Origin: a virus
Strand: one strand, 5' to 3'
Virus record (IMG/VR): IMGVR_UViG_3300037189_024364
Span: 106,319-170,318 of that record
Length of the DNA stretch: 64,000 nucleotides
Shown here: piece after piece, positions 47,800 to 55,600 of the stretch
Numbering within the stretch: the stretch's first letter is position 1
How the letters are laid out: each line of letters begins with the position of its first letter
Program-made: the position numbers and the translations under genes
Notes under the pieces: generated by a model
What the model saw: the letters and a program-made list of their open reading frames with translations, nothing else
The model's database searches: none
What the model was told of the DNA's origin: nothing

Positions 47800-48036
47800 A
47801 TGCTGATGTTTGAACCACATCCAATGGAATCTGCTGCTAGGCTGCTGTTGTCGACGCACATGGACACATCGGCATATCCCTATGCATGGATCCTTCCCTG
47901 GCCAGATCATGGTATCATCAGCAGGGTTGTTGCCGTGCTGGGACCCTGCGGGGACCAATGGACTTGCGCAGCAGGATGGTTGTTCTTCCGTGACATTGAA
48001 GCTGCCGTTTGGTATAGGTTCGCCATAGAACCGTGA
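47800..48036 (+). CDS. W-tail family small protein, diverged
   Basis: 78 aa from ATG 47800. SAYPYAWILPWPDHGIISRV, then CGDQWTCAAGWLFFRDIEAA; the tail VWYRFAIEP keeps the spacing but has lost the last Trp. It contains a 16-bp motif copy (47941-47956), translated as GPCGDQ. Confidence 0.6.
   Translation: MLMFEPHPMESAARLLLSTHMDTSAYPYAWILPWPDHGIISRVVAVLGPCGDQWTCAAGWLFFRDIEAAVWYRFAIEP
47941..47956 (-). repeat. 16-bp motif variant, reverse orientation
   Basis: GGACCCTGCGGGGACC, inside the 47800 gene. Confidence 0.7.
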
Positions 48037-48180
48037 CCTTTTGCTGCTAGATCCCATCCATCGTCACCGTGGCGCGAGTTCGTGTTGTGCCGGGACCGAG
48101 ATTGATCAACCCGGGTGGGATCATTGGCGCGGTTTAGGTCACAGGTTTTGTTTGGCATGGTGTGGGGAGATCTTCACACG

Positions 48181-48210
48181 GCCAGGGCCCCGTTCATCGT
48201 GGGCCCTGGC
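48181..48210. terminator. hairpin between convergent genes
   Basis: GCCAGGGCCC (48181-48190) with GGGCCCTGGC (48201-48210). It separates the + strand W-tail cluster from the - strand fibre genes; no long T-run on either side. Confidence 0.5.
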
Positions 48211-48225
48211 GTTGTGTGTTGGTTA

Positions 48226-49239
48226 TTATGTGCCGCCGACGATGTTCCATGTTGTGGTATAGCAAAGCAAATGCACGTTGCCGTCGCCGCCTGGGTTCCA
48301 GGCGGTGCCATCGCACACCGCCAGCATGCCGGGACGACCCGTGGGCTGGCTGCTCTGCGGGATCAGCTGTAGCGTGCCAAACATGGTCCAGTCAGCGGTG
48401 TTGGCCACCGATACCGGCTTGAGATTCATCGCATGGTTGGTGTTGGAATAGATGCTGACGTTGCCGTCAGCAGGGCTGAACAAGCCCGTGTCGTTGCCAC
48501 CTTCGTTGCCGGTGAAGCTGTAGCCCCCGGTGGCACCCGCGCCCTGTCCCGAACGCACCTGTGATGGTGTGATCAGCACGTTGCCGGGAAATGCCACGTT
48601 GCCGGGAGTCGTTACCGTGCCATCAGCGTCGAACTTCCATGAATAGCCGTTGTTGTAGATCCACACGTTGCCGGGAATGACACCGGCTCCCGCGGCAAGG
48701 CTGGCATCTCCGCCCGTTCCCGCGTTGGAGCCGCCGCCACTGATGGCAACATCCCCGGCAATGGTGGCACCGTCCCCGCCGCTGATGTTGACGTATCCGC
48801 CGTCACCCACGGTGACGTTGTCGGCGTTGCCGGCGTAGATCTTGATGTCGCCGCCGTTGTATTCGGCATCACCACCCCAGAAATAAACGTCGCCACCCTC
48901 GCCCGAGCCGGCACCGCGCTGTCCCTGTATTATCAAGCGTTCAGCGCTGTCGTTGCCCGTGGGCGTGGGGCCGGTGATGATGGCCTGGTAGCCGGCGGTT
49001 CCCAGCTGAAGTACCTGGCCGGTTTGCACGCCGCCGTTGTGCAGGTCAACCTCCAGCAGGGGAAATGCCATGCCTCCACCGTTGAAATTGTAGGTCAACG
49101 CGGCTTGGCCGCCGGGCGTGGCGCCGTCGCCTAGATGCAGCGTGCCGGTGATGTTGTCAACCCACAGCTCTCCGGCAAAGCCGGGGTGGGTGTTGGGGTT
49201 TATTGGTTCAAACTTGGTAATGACTGATCGTATGGCCAT
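48226..49239 (-). CDS. tail-fibre/adhesin-like protein 1
   Basis: 337 aa, AAGGAGG 9 nt before ATG 49239. The N-terminal 45 residues (SVITKFEPINPNTHPGFAGE, LWVDNITGTLHLGDGATPGG) form a short domain seen at the start of many T4-like cyanophage fibre proteins, and are nearly identical in the 50029-51537 protein. The rest is Gly/Asn-rich with short strand repeats (SGGGSNAGTGGDASL, GNVWIYNNGYSWKFDADG), typical of a beta-helical fibre. Late promoter upstream. Probably a host-recognition fibre or head decoration. Confidence 0.8.
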   Translation of the reverse strand: MAIRSVITKFEPINPNTHPGFAGELWVDNITGTLHLGDGATPGGQAALTYNFNGGGMAFPLLEVDLHNGGVQTGQVLQLGTAGYQAIITGPTPTGNDSAERLIIQGQRGAGSGEGGDVYFWGGDAEYNGGDIKIYAGNADNVTVGDGGYVNISGGDGATIAGDVAISGGGSNAGTGGDASLAAGAGVIPGNVWIYNNGYSWKFDADGTVTTPGNVAFPGNVLITPSQVRSGQGAGATGGYSFTGNEGGNDTGLFSPADGNVSIYSNTNHAMNLKPVSVANTADWTMFGTLQLIPQSSQPTGRPGMLAVCDGTAWNPGGDGNVHLLCYTTTWNIVGGT

Positions 49240-49265
49240 GACTGGGAGCCTCCTTGGGCGGGTTC

Positions 49266-49279
49266 GGCATATTTATCAA
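49266..49279 (-). promoter_or_regulatory. T4-type late promoter
   Basis: TTGATAAATATGCC on the - strand, 27 nt before ATG 49239. Confidence 0.65.
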
Positions 49280-49300
49280 CGACCGGGGCAGTTCCCTTGC

Positions 49301-50032
49301 TTATAGGCCAAAACGTGCGCGATAGTGGTTGAAGTTTTCCGCGACTTCCTCTGCCGTCAACGCGCGATCGTAAAGGTTCACCACGGCGATCTTGGCATTC
49401 ACCGTGTCGGTGAGATCCCAGCGCTTGCCAATGAAGAATCTCTGTGCTGAGCCCGAACCGTTGGGAGCACTACCACCGCCGAAATCGCCGGGAGCATAGC
49501 TCACTGCCCCGTTGATGTGGTCGCGGTACTCGGTGGCGCCCACGGCCATGGTGATGTTGTACCATGTTGATCCGTCATGGGTGAACTCGGCACCCATGTT
49601 GTTGTCAGCATATTGCCCTTCCCAGTTGGTGGTGTACCAGCCCGTTTTCAAGCGATTGCCCGAGGCATTTATGGCGAAGTTAAAGGGACCGGAAAAATCA
49701 TCGGAAATCAAGCAGGGCGCGTCTGCCGTTTGGCTGGCGGTGAGGTTGAACCACATGTCTATGGTGAACGTGGGTTGGAACGTGGGCCAGGGCACCGTGA
49801 AGTATTGCACCGATGCCGTGCTCAGTTCAAAGGTGCCGCCGTTGCTGGCGCTCCACACCGGAGAGTTGGTGGGAGTGGCCGCAACACCGTTGCGGGAATC
49901 GATCCAGTCGCCCGTGGTATAGGTTGCTGCGTCAAAGTTCAGCAACATGCCCGCGGTGACCAGCGAATATGTCAGCGAGGTCATGGCAACACCTGGTCCG
50001 ATCGCCATGCCCGGATTGATGACAAAGGTCAT
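49301..50032 (-). CDS. LamG/concanavalin-like lectin-fold protein
   Basis: 243 aa. Typical of the concanavalin A-like (LamG/laminin-G) fold in phage adhesins: LLNFDAATYTTGDWIDSRNG, FTIDMWFNL, WYNITMAVG, GKRWDLTDTVNAKIAVVNLY and the helix LTAEEVAENFNHYRARF at the end. This fold binds carbohydrate or calcium-dependent ligands. It overlaps the stop of the 50029-51537 gene (ATGA), so the two form an operon: fibre plus receptor-binding tip. Confidence 0.8.
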   Translation of the reverse strand: MTFVINPGMAIGPGVAMTSLTYSLVTAGMLLNFDAATYTTGDWIDSRNGVAATPTNSPVWSASNGGTFELSTASVQYFTVPWPTFQPTFTIDMWFNLTASQTADAPCLISDDFSGPFNFAINASGNRLKTGWYTTNWEGQYADNNMGAEFTHDGSTWYNITMAVGATEYRDHINGAVSYAPGDFGGGSAPNGSGSAQRFFIGKRWDLTDTVNAKIAVVNLYDRALTAEEVAENFNHYRARFGL

Positions 50033-51537
50033 TGTGTTACATATCCCCAGTACACCGTTTGTGCTGCGCCGCTGGTGTTGTTAATGGTAAAATCAAACAC
50101 GTTGGAGGTGTTACCGACCAAGGGGGTGGAGGAAACTATGGCATTTGCTGTGCCGATGAATTGGTCGGGTATTGCGGTGATTTCTATGGGGGTGCCGCCG
50201 CCGGTGTAGTTCCAAGCATATTGCTGTCCTATCACCGGAACGTTGCTGTTGGTCACCGTGGCAGTGGCATTCCACACGATGATCCCGTTGGCGATGTTCC
50301 CCCTGACCCACATGACATAGGTGGCGTTTCCCGGCACCGTGAAACTATAGCTGGCGGAGCCCGTGGCCACCGTCCAACTGCCGGTGGTTCTCTTATATGC
50401 GGTGGTCTGTTGTGTTGAATCCGGAAACTCCAGGGCACCATCACCATCAAAGGTCCAGGTACGCACCACGCCGTTGCTGGCATTGATCACCACGTTGCCC
50501 GAGCCGGCGGCGGAGTTGATCTCGCCGGGGATCGTCAGCGTGCCATCTGAACCAAATGTCCATGATTTTGTTGATCCCACGGTTGCGGCATTGCTGCGAA
50601 TCGTCACCACGCCCTGTGAACCAACTTTTAAGTTACCATCGGTGGTTTCTAAGTAGTTGTTTGACGGCAGCGTTAGGATACCACTGGTGCCAAACTGCCA
50701 GTTTTTACTGCCATTTGCCCTTAGAGTGAACCCACTGCCATCGGTGAAAAACCCACCTCCTGCAGCGTCGCGGAAGTCCAACGCTTGTGTGGTACCATCG
50801 TTGGTTTTGAGCGTTCCACTGGCACCTTTTGTAAATCCTGCACCGCTTGGGAATGTCAAACCGCCATCCATGCCAAAGGTCCAGGTATTGCCATTGTTGG
50901 TAACGGTTCCTGCATCAGGCAGGGGTAGGTTGCCGGCAGCGCCAAACGTCCATTGTTCGCCAGCACCCGCACCGGTCAGCACGGTAAATCCCTCCGGTGC
51001 TCCAATTCCAAACAATCCGGTGCCTTCTATGTTGTCTTCGATGTAAACATTGCCCGGGAAGCCCAAGCTACCATCGGAACCAAATGTCCAGCTATACCCC
51101 GGAGGTCCTCCGAAGATTTCAAATGCGTTGTTGGCACCGCCGATCTTGATCTGCGTGTTAGGCGCTGTATTTAAGGGCGCGTCACCAATGCGAACCCCGC
51201 CGTCGCTTTCAACGGCGATCTGTGCCACACCACCGGGTAGCATGAGGTTACCATTGGATTCAAGCGTCACCGAGTATGAACCATTGATCAGTGATGAGCC
51301 GCTGCCACCGCCGCCTGTCAGTGCGTTGCTGCCATCGCTGAAATTGATGGTGCTGCCCGGCGACAAGGTTATGTTACCGGTGGCATCTGTGGTGACCGCG
51401 ATGTTGCCACCAGGTGTTGCACCGGAACCGACGTGCAGCTTACCGCTGATGTTGTCCAACCACAGCTCTCCGGCAAACCCTGCATAGGTTTCTGGATTTA
51501 GTGATTCGATTTTCGTTATGACTGATCTCATACCCAT
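50029..51537 (-). CDS. tail-fibre/adhesin-like protein 2
   Basis: 502 aa, AAGGAG upstream of ATG 51537. Same N-terminal domain as the 48226 protein (SVITKIESLNPETYAGFAGE). Residues 100-400 hold at least six copies of a W-x-F-G-x-D/G-G-x-L-x-x-P-x-x repeat (YSWTFGSDGSLGFPG, NTWTFGMDGGLTFPS, KSWTFGSDGTLTIPG), the kind of beta repeat found in cyanophage fibres. The C-terminus is beta-rich. Expressed from a late promoter. Confidence 0.85.
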   Translation of the reverse strand: MGMRSVITKIESLNPETYAGFAGELWLDNISGKLHVGSGATPGGNIAVTTDATGNITLSPGSTINFSDGSNALTGGGGSGSSLINGSYSVTLESNGNLMLPGGVAQIAVESDGGVRIGDAPLNTAPNTQIKIGGANNAFEIFGGPPGYSWTFGSDGSLGFPGNVYIEDNIEGTGLFGIGAPEGFTVLTGAGAGEQWTFGAAGNLPLPDAGTVTNNGNTWTFGMDGGLTFPSGAGFTKGASGTLKTNDGTTQALDFRDAAGGGFFTDGSGFTLRANGSKNWQFGTSGILTLPSNNYLETTDGNLKVGSQGVVTIRSNAATVGSTKSWTFGSDGTLTIPGEINSAAGSGNVVINASNGVVRTWTFDGDGALEFPDSTQQTTAYKRTTGSWTVATGSASYSFTVPGNATYVMWVRGNIANGIIVWNATATVTNSNVPVIGQQYAWNYTGGGTPIEITAIPDQFIGTANAIVSSTPLVGNTSNVFDFTINNTSGAAQTVYWGYVTQ

Positions 51538-51555
51538 GTGTGTGGTCTCCTTGAT

Positions 51556-51567
51556 GGCATATTTACC
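51556..51567 (-). promoter_or_regulatory. T4-type late promoter
   Basis: GGTAAATATGCC on the - strand, about 19 nt before ATG 51537; it shares ATATGCC with the promoter at 49266. Confidence 0.6.
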
Positions 51568-51693
51568 AGTTTGTTAATTGGTTACCATATCAATGTTTTT
51601 GATCACACCTGTTGACAACGTCAACATTGATCAGCATTTCTTGCTGTCACGGACCAATCAAGGCCGTGTAAACAGTCATCGGCAAGACCCACC

Positions 51694-52404
51694 ATGGACT
51701 ACCAAGAGTTTATGCGTCGCATCAATCACAACTACTCACTGGCTAACCGCGTGCTAGCAGGAACCATAACCGCCATGGCCGCGGTGATGGCAGCAGCAAC
51801 ATGGCAGCGCGGCATCAACGAACCCATTAGTTCCCATCTTCTACAGGCCAACTTCCACGACATCATCACCAGCATGTTCCAGGGTCATCTAGCAAACCTC
51901 GATCAAACCGGTCCTGACGCATATGACATGGATGAGGACGGCACCATTGGGTTTTTTGAGCACAAAAGCTGCGACGTCAATCGCAACAAGATATGGCGCA
52001 ATCAAAACGGCGCCTTGTTCCACGGGGCAGCCGTTGAGGGCAAAATCCCCTCGGGATTGACCAGCCAGATACAAGCGGCATATAAGCTGGGAAATCTCGC
52101 GCATCGCAACACCAAGAGGCTGCGCACCATCCTAACGTTGTTTGATGTTCACAGCGAGACCAACTGTGAAGCTCCCGTGGCTGCCTGGGAACTTGATGGT
52201 GATTGGTTGGTGGAAAACCGATTGACCAAGTCGGGATCCGTCACCGTCACCGTGGGATCATTCATCAATCACGGCAGGGAAATATCGTTCAATCCGCGAG
52301 CGCCGTTGATGGGCTGGGATGCATGGATCAACGAGCTCAAGACCAGCGACAAGATACCAGTATATCGCATGCACGCCAGCCGCGTGGTGAGATCCGACGG
52401 CTGA
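51694..52404 (+). CDS. hypothetical protein (236 aa)
   Basis: 236 aa. A hydrophobic stretch near the N-terminus (ANRVLAGTITAMAAVMAAAT, about 17-37) could be a helix. The central part has DMDEDGTIGFFEHKSCDVN, followed by WRNQNGALFHG; the E-x-K and following residues loosely recall restriction-type nuclease cores but the match is weak. No strong promoter or ribosome site. Function unknown. Confidence 0.65.
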   Translation: MDYQEFMRRINHNYSLANRVLAGTITAMAAVMAAATWQRGINEPISSHLLQANFHDIITSMFQGHLANLDQTGPDAYDMDEDGTIGFFEHKSCDVNRNKIWRNQNGALFHGAAVEGKIPSGLTSQIQAAYKLGNLAHRNTKRLRTILTLFDVHSETNCEAPVAAWELDGDWLVENRLTKSGSVTVTVGSFINHGREISFNPRAPLMGWDAWINELKTSDKIPVYRMHASRVVRSDG

Positions 52405-52410
52405 CACACC

Positions 52411-52626
52411 ATGATGGCAAACCGCCGTGGTGCGGTGTTTTCCACCATCACATGGTACACCGTGCCCTGGAGCCTGCGCAGATATACCGACATCCACGAT
52501 GCCAGGGTATGGTGCCGGGCCAACGCGGGCGTTGAACGTGCTGACTGGGAATACCAAAGCCAACATGGCAGGTTTCGGTTCCGTGACCAAGATGCTGCTG
52601 TGCTTTTCCAGCTAACATGGTGTTGA
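52411..52626 (+). CDS. W-tail family small protein
   Basis: 71 aa from ATG 52411. WCRANAGVERADWEYQSQHG and the end FRFRDQDAAVLFQLTWC, the most complete signature in the window. First of a run at 52.4-54.2 kb. Confidence 0.8.
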   Translation: MMANRRGAVFSTITWYTVPWSLRRYTDIHDARVWCRANAGVERADWEYQSQHGRFRFRDQDAAVLFQLTWC

Positions 52627-52632
52627 CTCGCC

Positions 52633-52869
52633 ATGGCGTCGCAGTTATTATTAAGAATGGCAGAGATTGCACAGCAATGGCAGGGATGGCATGATGTTGC
52701 TGAGGGCGTTGATCTCGCCGTCGGAGCGTTCAATGCTCGTCGAGCGTGGTGCCAGGCCAATCTCGGTGAGGAATTTCGAGAATGGCATCATGTCTGGACC
52801 AACAACGGTTATGTCTGGCGCTTTCGAATCCTGGAATCCCGAGTGTTGTTCCAGTTGGTGTGGCGATGA
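52633..52869 (+). CDS. W-tail family small protein
   Basis: 78 aa from ATG 52633. RRAWCQANLGEEFREWHHVW and the end WRFRILESRVLFQLVWR. Overlaps the next gene by 4 nt. Confidence 0.8.
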   Translation: MASQLLLRMAEIAQQWQGWHDVAEGVDLAVGAFNARRAWCQANLGEEFREWHHVWTNNGYVWRFRILESRVLFQLVWR

Positions 52870-53090
52870 CCCAGGGAGCCATAGCGCACGATACCAGCAC
52901 CCCAACGCATCCTTGGTGCGTGACCCTTTCCGCCGGCTCCCGACGATATTGTATTCCAGCATGGCGTTGGTTGGTTGACAACCAACCCCATTCTCGCTGG
53001 ATCTGCCAAGCTGGTCGGGGGACGTTTCATTTTCTCACCGAGGAAGATGCTGTGATGTTTTACTTTGTTTGCCTCGGAGACACGCCATGA
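52866..53090 (+). CDS. W-tail family small protein
   Basis: 74 aa from ATG 52866 (ATGA overlap). IPAWRWLVDNQPHSRWIC and FHFLTEEDAVMFYFVCLG; the last Trp is replaced by Cys. Confidence 0.75.
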   Translation: MTQGAIAHDTSTPTHPWCVTLSAGSRRYCIPAWRWLVDNQPHSRWICQAGRGTFHFLTEEDAVMFYFVCLGDTP

Positions 53091-53124
53091 TGGCAGATGT
53101 TTGCGATTTCAACAGGAGCTTAAT

Positions 53125-53691
53125 GTGACTGACAACGTTGATTTTGATCTTAGCGATACCCGCGCGGAGTTGTTTGATGGGCTGTTTGATGATGCTGCTA
53201 TGCCGGTATGGCGTGCTGCCGAGCTAGGAATGGTCCGTTTCCGTCGATCTACCCCCTGTGTGCGCTGCGGTGGTTATGATTTTGTTCGCTACACGGATCA
53301 TACCGCGCAAGATGGCCGTGACAAAATCAAGTGCCATGCATGCAAGGGGGCAGAGCAAAAGACAAATAGAGCAAATTACAATAAATTAAAGGCCCAACGC
53401 AGGGCAGCCAAGCTTAAGGCAACACCAAAATGGTTGACCACATCACAGCTGGATGAAATAAAGGCCATGTATGTGCTGGCCGATGAACTGACCAAATCCA
53501 CTGGCATCCCACACCAGGTAGATCACATCGTGCCCTTGCAAGGCAGCAATGTTTGCGGTCTGCATGTTCCGTGGAATCTACAGGTAATTGCTGCCAGCAA
53601 AAATGCCAGCAAAGGCAACAAATTTGATCCAGATAGCCCGGTTGAACTGGAAAGAAAACGACAACTGTTAGAAAAACTCAATGCCGGTTAG
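53125..53691 (+). CDS. HNH endonuclease with zinc-finger-like N-terminus
   Basis: 188 aa from GTG 53125 (AGGAG 6 nt upstream). PCVRCGGYDFV and KCHACKGAEQK are a CxxC pair at each end of a possible zinc ribbon, followed by a basic helix and the HNH core HQVDHIVPLQGSNVCGLHVP and WNLQVIAASKNASKGN. This form is common as free-standing HNH genes in phages. It sits between two W-tail genes and overlaps the next by 11 nt, so it could be a mobile insertion into the cluster. Confidence 0.85.
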   Translation: MTDNVDFDLSDTRAELFDGLFDDAAMPVWRAAELGMVRFRRSTPCVRCGGYDFVRYTDHTAQDGRDKIKCHACKGAEQKTNRANYNKLKAQRRAAKLKATPKWLTTSQLDEIKAMYVLADELTKSTGIPHQVDHIVPLQGSNVCGLHVPWNLQVIAASKNASKGNKFDPDSPVELERKRQLLEKLNAG

Positions 53692-53935
53692 GCGCCCACA
53701 TCAAGCAGCCTACTGGCAGGTAACCCTGCCAATTGATGCTGATCTACGCCCGGCGCGCCGGCGGTGGTGCCGCAGCAACATCGCCGCTGTGCCCGGACGC
53801 ATCAATTGGATCGCGCCTTCCTCGCTGCGGGTTACCGATTCTTGGAGCCGTCCTGATGGTTTAGGGGAAATTTGGCATTTTGCACAGCATGAGGATGCCG
53901 TGATGTTTGAAATGGTATGGAAGGATTATCTTTGA
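53681..53935 (+). CDS. W-tail family small protein
   Basis: 84 aa from ATG 53681. RRRWCRSNIAAVPGRINW and the end WHFAQHEDAVMFEMVWKDYL, with four residues after the last Trp. Confidence 0.8.
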   Translation: MPVRRPHQAAYWQVTLPIDADLRPARRRWCRSNIAAVPGRINWIAPSSLRVTDSWSRPDGLGEIWHFAQHEDAVMFEMVWKDYL

Positions 53936-54150
53936 CCGCAACAGAGGTTCGCCGAGACGACTATCCGTATCACGTGGGCATGTTGCCGGGCGATCCAAGC
54001 GACGGATCTGGACAGCTAGAACGGATATTGCGGGCACGCATATGGTGTGACAACAAGCTGCTACCGGATAGCTGGTGCTGTGACCAAGGTGGCAGATTTT
54101 GGTTTAAAAACATTGACGATCGCACGTTGTTTGCGTTTGTGTGGACGTGA
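53932..54150 (+). CDS. W-tail family small protein, TTG start
   Basis: 72 aa from TTG 53932 with AAGGA 6 nt upstream (ATG 53917 is an in-frame alternative). DDYPYHVGMLPGDPSDGSG, RIWCDNKLLPDSWCC and the end FWFKNIDDRTLFAFVWT. Last member before the terminator at 54159. Confidence 0.7.
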   Translation: MTATEVRRDDYPYHVGMLPGDPSDGSGQLERILRARIWCDNKLLPDSWCCDQGGRFWFKNIDDRTLFAFVWT

Positions 54151-54158
54151 ACTGATAA

Positions 54159-54187
54159 AATCCGGTGTATCATCCATACACCGGATT
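54159..54187 (-). terminator. hairpin terminator of the 54200-54544 gene
   Basis: AATCCGGTGTAT (54159-54170) with ATACACCGGATT (54176-54187); on the - strand four T follow. It may also stop the + strand W-tail transcript. Confidence 0.6.
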
Positions 54188-54199
54188 CTCCAAGGGCAA

Positions 54200-54544
54200 C
54201 TAGCCCTCGTTCGACTCGTCCTCTCCAAATGTACGGCGGTATGAATTCGGATCCATTGAACGGCGGCTGCCGATCACGCCATAGCCTTCGCCGCCCAGCA
54301 TGAGATCATACATCAGCTTGATCAAGGCTGACGGATTGGTCTTGGCATCAATGGCCTGGGTCAGCCACATGACCTTTTGCGGTTTCATCGGACGAGCACT
54401 GGGTTTGGCGATCAAGCCTTTAGCAAAGGCCTTCATCTGTTCCAGATCTCGCATGCCTTCCAGATGCTTGATGTCATCAATGGTAAAATTATCAACGACC
54501 TTTGATGATGAAACTCCGGCTTCCAGTATTTCAAATATGCGCAC
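54200..54544 (-). CDS. small protein with capsid-targeting-like N-terminus, GTG start
   Basis: 114 aa from GTG 54544 (AAGGAG 8 nt upstream). Starts MRIFEILEAGVSSSKV, the best match in the window to a T4-type capsid-targeting peptide with a cleavage site after ILE before Ala. The mature part is basic (SARPMKPQKVMWLTQ) and ends in an acidic tail. Late promoter upstream. Predicted internal head protein (inference). Confidence 0.7.
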   Translation of the reverse strand: MRIFEILEAGVSSSKVVDNFTIDDIKHLEGMRDLEQMKAFAKGLIAKPSARPMKPQKVMWLTQAIDAKTNPSALIKLMYDLMLGGEGYGVIGSRRSMDPNSYRRTFGEDESNEG

Positions 54545-54570
54545 GATGTGGCTCCTTGCGTGTGATGATG

Positions 54571-54580
54571 TTATTTATTT
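54571..54580 (-). promoter_or_regulatory. T4-type late promoter
   Basis: AAATAAATAA on the - strand, 27 nt before GTG 54544. Confidence 0.5.
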
Positions 54581-55107
54581 TACGCGGATGTGTTTTCCGC
54601 TTCGGGGAGATATATCAAAAAATCGCCACGAGAGGTGATCGTCTTGGCGCTTGCCATGGCAGCCAATCTACGAGACATGGCAGCGTAGAGCTTGATCCTG
54701 GATTGTTCAGCAGCGGAGAATCCAACATAGCTGAACTCACTGTGTTGATTCCAAAAATACATGCAACGAGACAGCACCTCACCGATCAATTTGGCAGCTT
54801 CGGTACCCAGTGATCCGGTGATATCCATTGACCCGTCAACGGCAAAGCCGGTGATAAAGCCCTTGGCATTTGGATTGATCGCCATGCCATTGGACTTGAA
54901 TAGATATTTGCCAAAGGTCTGTTCAAAATCCTCAACGAGCTCGATGTGAACATCCACTTGCCTGTCAGCAGCAAGGAATTTAAACTTGGTTCTCCAAATT
55001 TGCACACCAATTTCCTCGCTATGGCTCCAGGTGGTTTCCTTTGGCGCGCCCATGAACAGCTCGTCGAGCCCTAGGCGTGATTCGGCGAATAGATCCAAAA
55101 CTTTCAT
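54580..55107 (-). CDS. probable internal virion protein, paralog of 1124-1651
   Basis: 175 aa from ATG 55107. Starts MKVLDLFAESRLGL, a capsid-targeting-like peptide with a possible cut after FAE. The central MDITGSLGTEAAKLIGEVLS and the stretch EQSRIKLYAAMSRRLAAMAS match the paralog at 1124 (same length, 175 aa). No ribosome site; a TAAAT core lies 8 nt before the ATG, as with the paralog. Longer upstream starts are less likely. Function unknown. Confidence 0.7.
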   Translation of the reverse strand: MKVLDLFAESRLGLDELFMGAPKETTWSHSEEIGVQIWRTKFKFLAADRQVDVHIELVEDFEQTFGKYLFKSNGMAINPNAKGFITGFAVDGSMDITGSLGTEAAKLIGEVLSRCMYFWNQHSEFSYVGFSAAEQSRIKLYAAMSRRLAAMASAKTITSRGDFLIYLPEAENTSA

Positions 55108-55112
55108 GTACC

Positions 55113-55120
55113 CATTTAAC
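55113..55120 (-). promoter_or_regulatory. weak late-type promoter
   Basis: GTTAAATG on the - strand, ending 5 nt before ATG 55107; one base off the TAAATA core. Confidence 0.35.
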
Positions 55121-55129
55121 ATATCGGCG

Positions 55130-55157
55130 TTGACAACGACAAAAATCATGTTATCCT
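55130..55157 (+). promoter_or_regulatory. sigma70-type promoter
   Basis: TTGACA, 16 bp, TATCCT; drives the 55181-57086 gene group. Confidence 0.65.
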
Positions 55158-55180
55158 AGATTAACCATAGGAGACCTACA

Positions 55181-55600
55181 ATGCCCTGCATGACTTATGA
55201 AAGTCCCGAAGAGATCAATGCTCGTGCTCGTGCCGCTCAGGCTGAGCGCGATTCCAATCTAACCGGACCTCTGCTGGCCAAGATTGATATCCAAGGCCGT
55301 CAGATCGCAGAGCTAGAAGCCATGCTGTGCGGTGTGATGAGAAGCCTGGCATATCTGGAAGGATATGAATGCTCCGCAGCGCCCGTGGCTGCGGCCCGCA
55401 GGGCAGTTTATAACGCTGTCCATGATAATTTTGATGAAACAGAGTGTGGCGTGACCTGGCAGCAGTTGGAAGAATGGTGGGAGGATCACCAGGAGCGCGA
55501 CGCCGAGCGTCGAGCGCAGGAAGCGTTTGCATTGGAACGGCGACGCCGGGAGATCCTCGCTCGTCTCACCGATGAAGAACGTGAGATCCTCGGAGTATGA
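55181..55600 (+). CDS. hypothetical protein (139 aa)
   Basis: 139 aa, AGGAGACC upstream of ATG 55181. Starts MPCMTYESPEEINARARA; a long helix (RQIAELEAMLCGVMRSLAYL), then a charged C-terminal helix (RRRREILARLTDEEREIL). I recall similar phage proteins beginning MPCxxY. Function unknown. Confidence 0.7.
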   Translation: MPCMTYESPEEINARARAAQAERDSNLTGPLLAKIDIQGRQIAELEAMLCGVMRSLAYLEGYECSAAPVAAARRAVYNAVHDNFDETECGVTWQQLEEWWEDHQERDAERRAQEAFALERRRREILARLTDEEREILGV

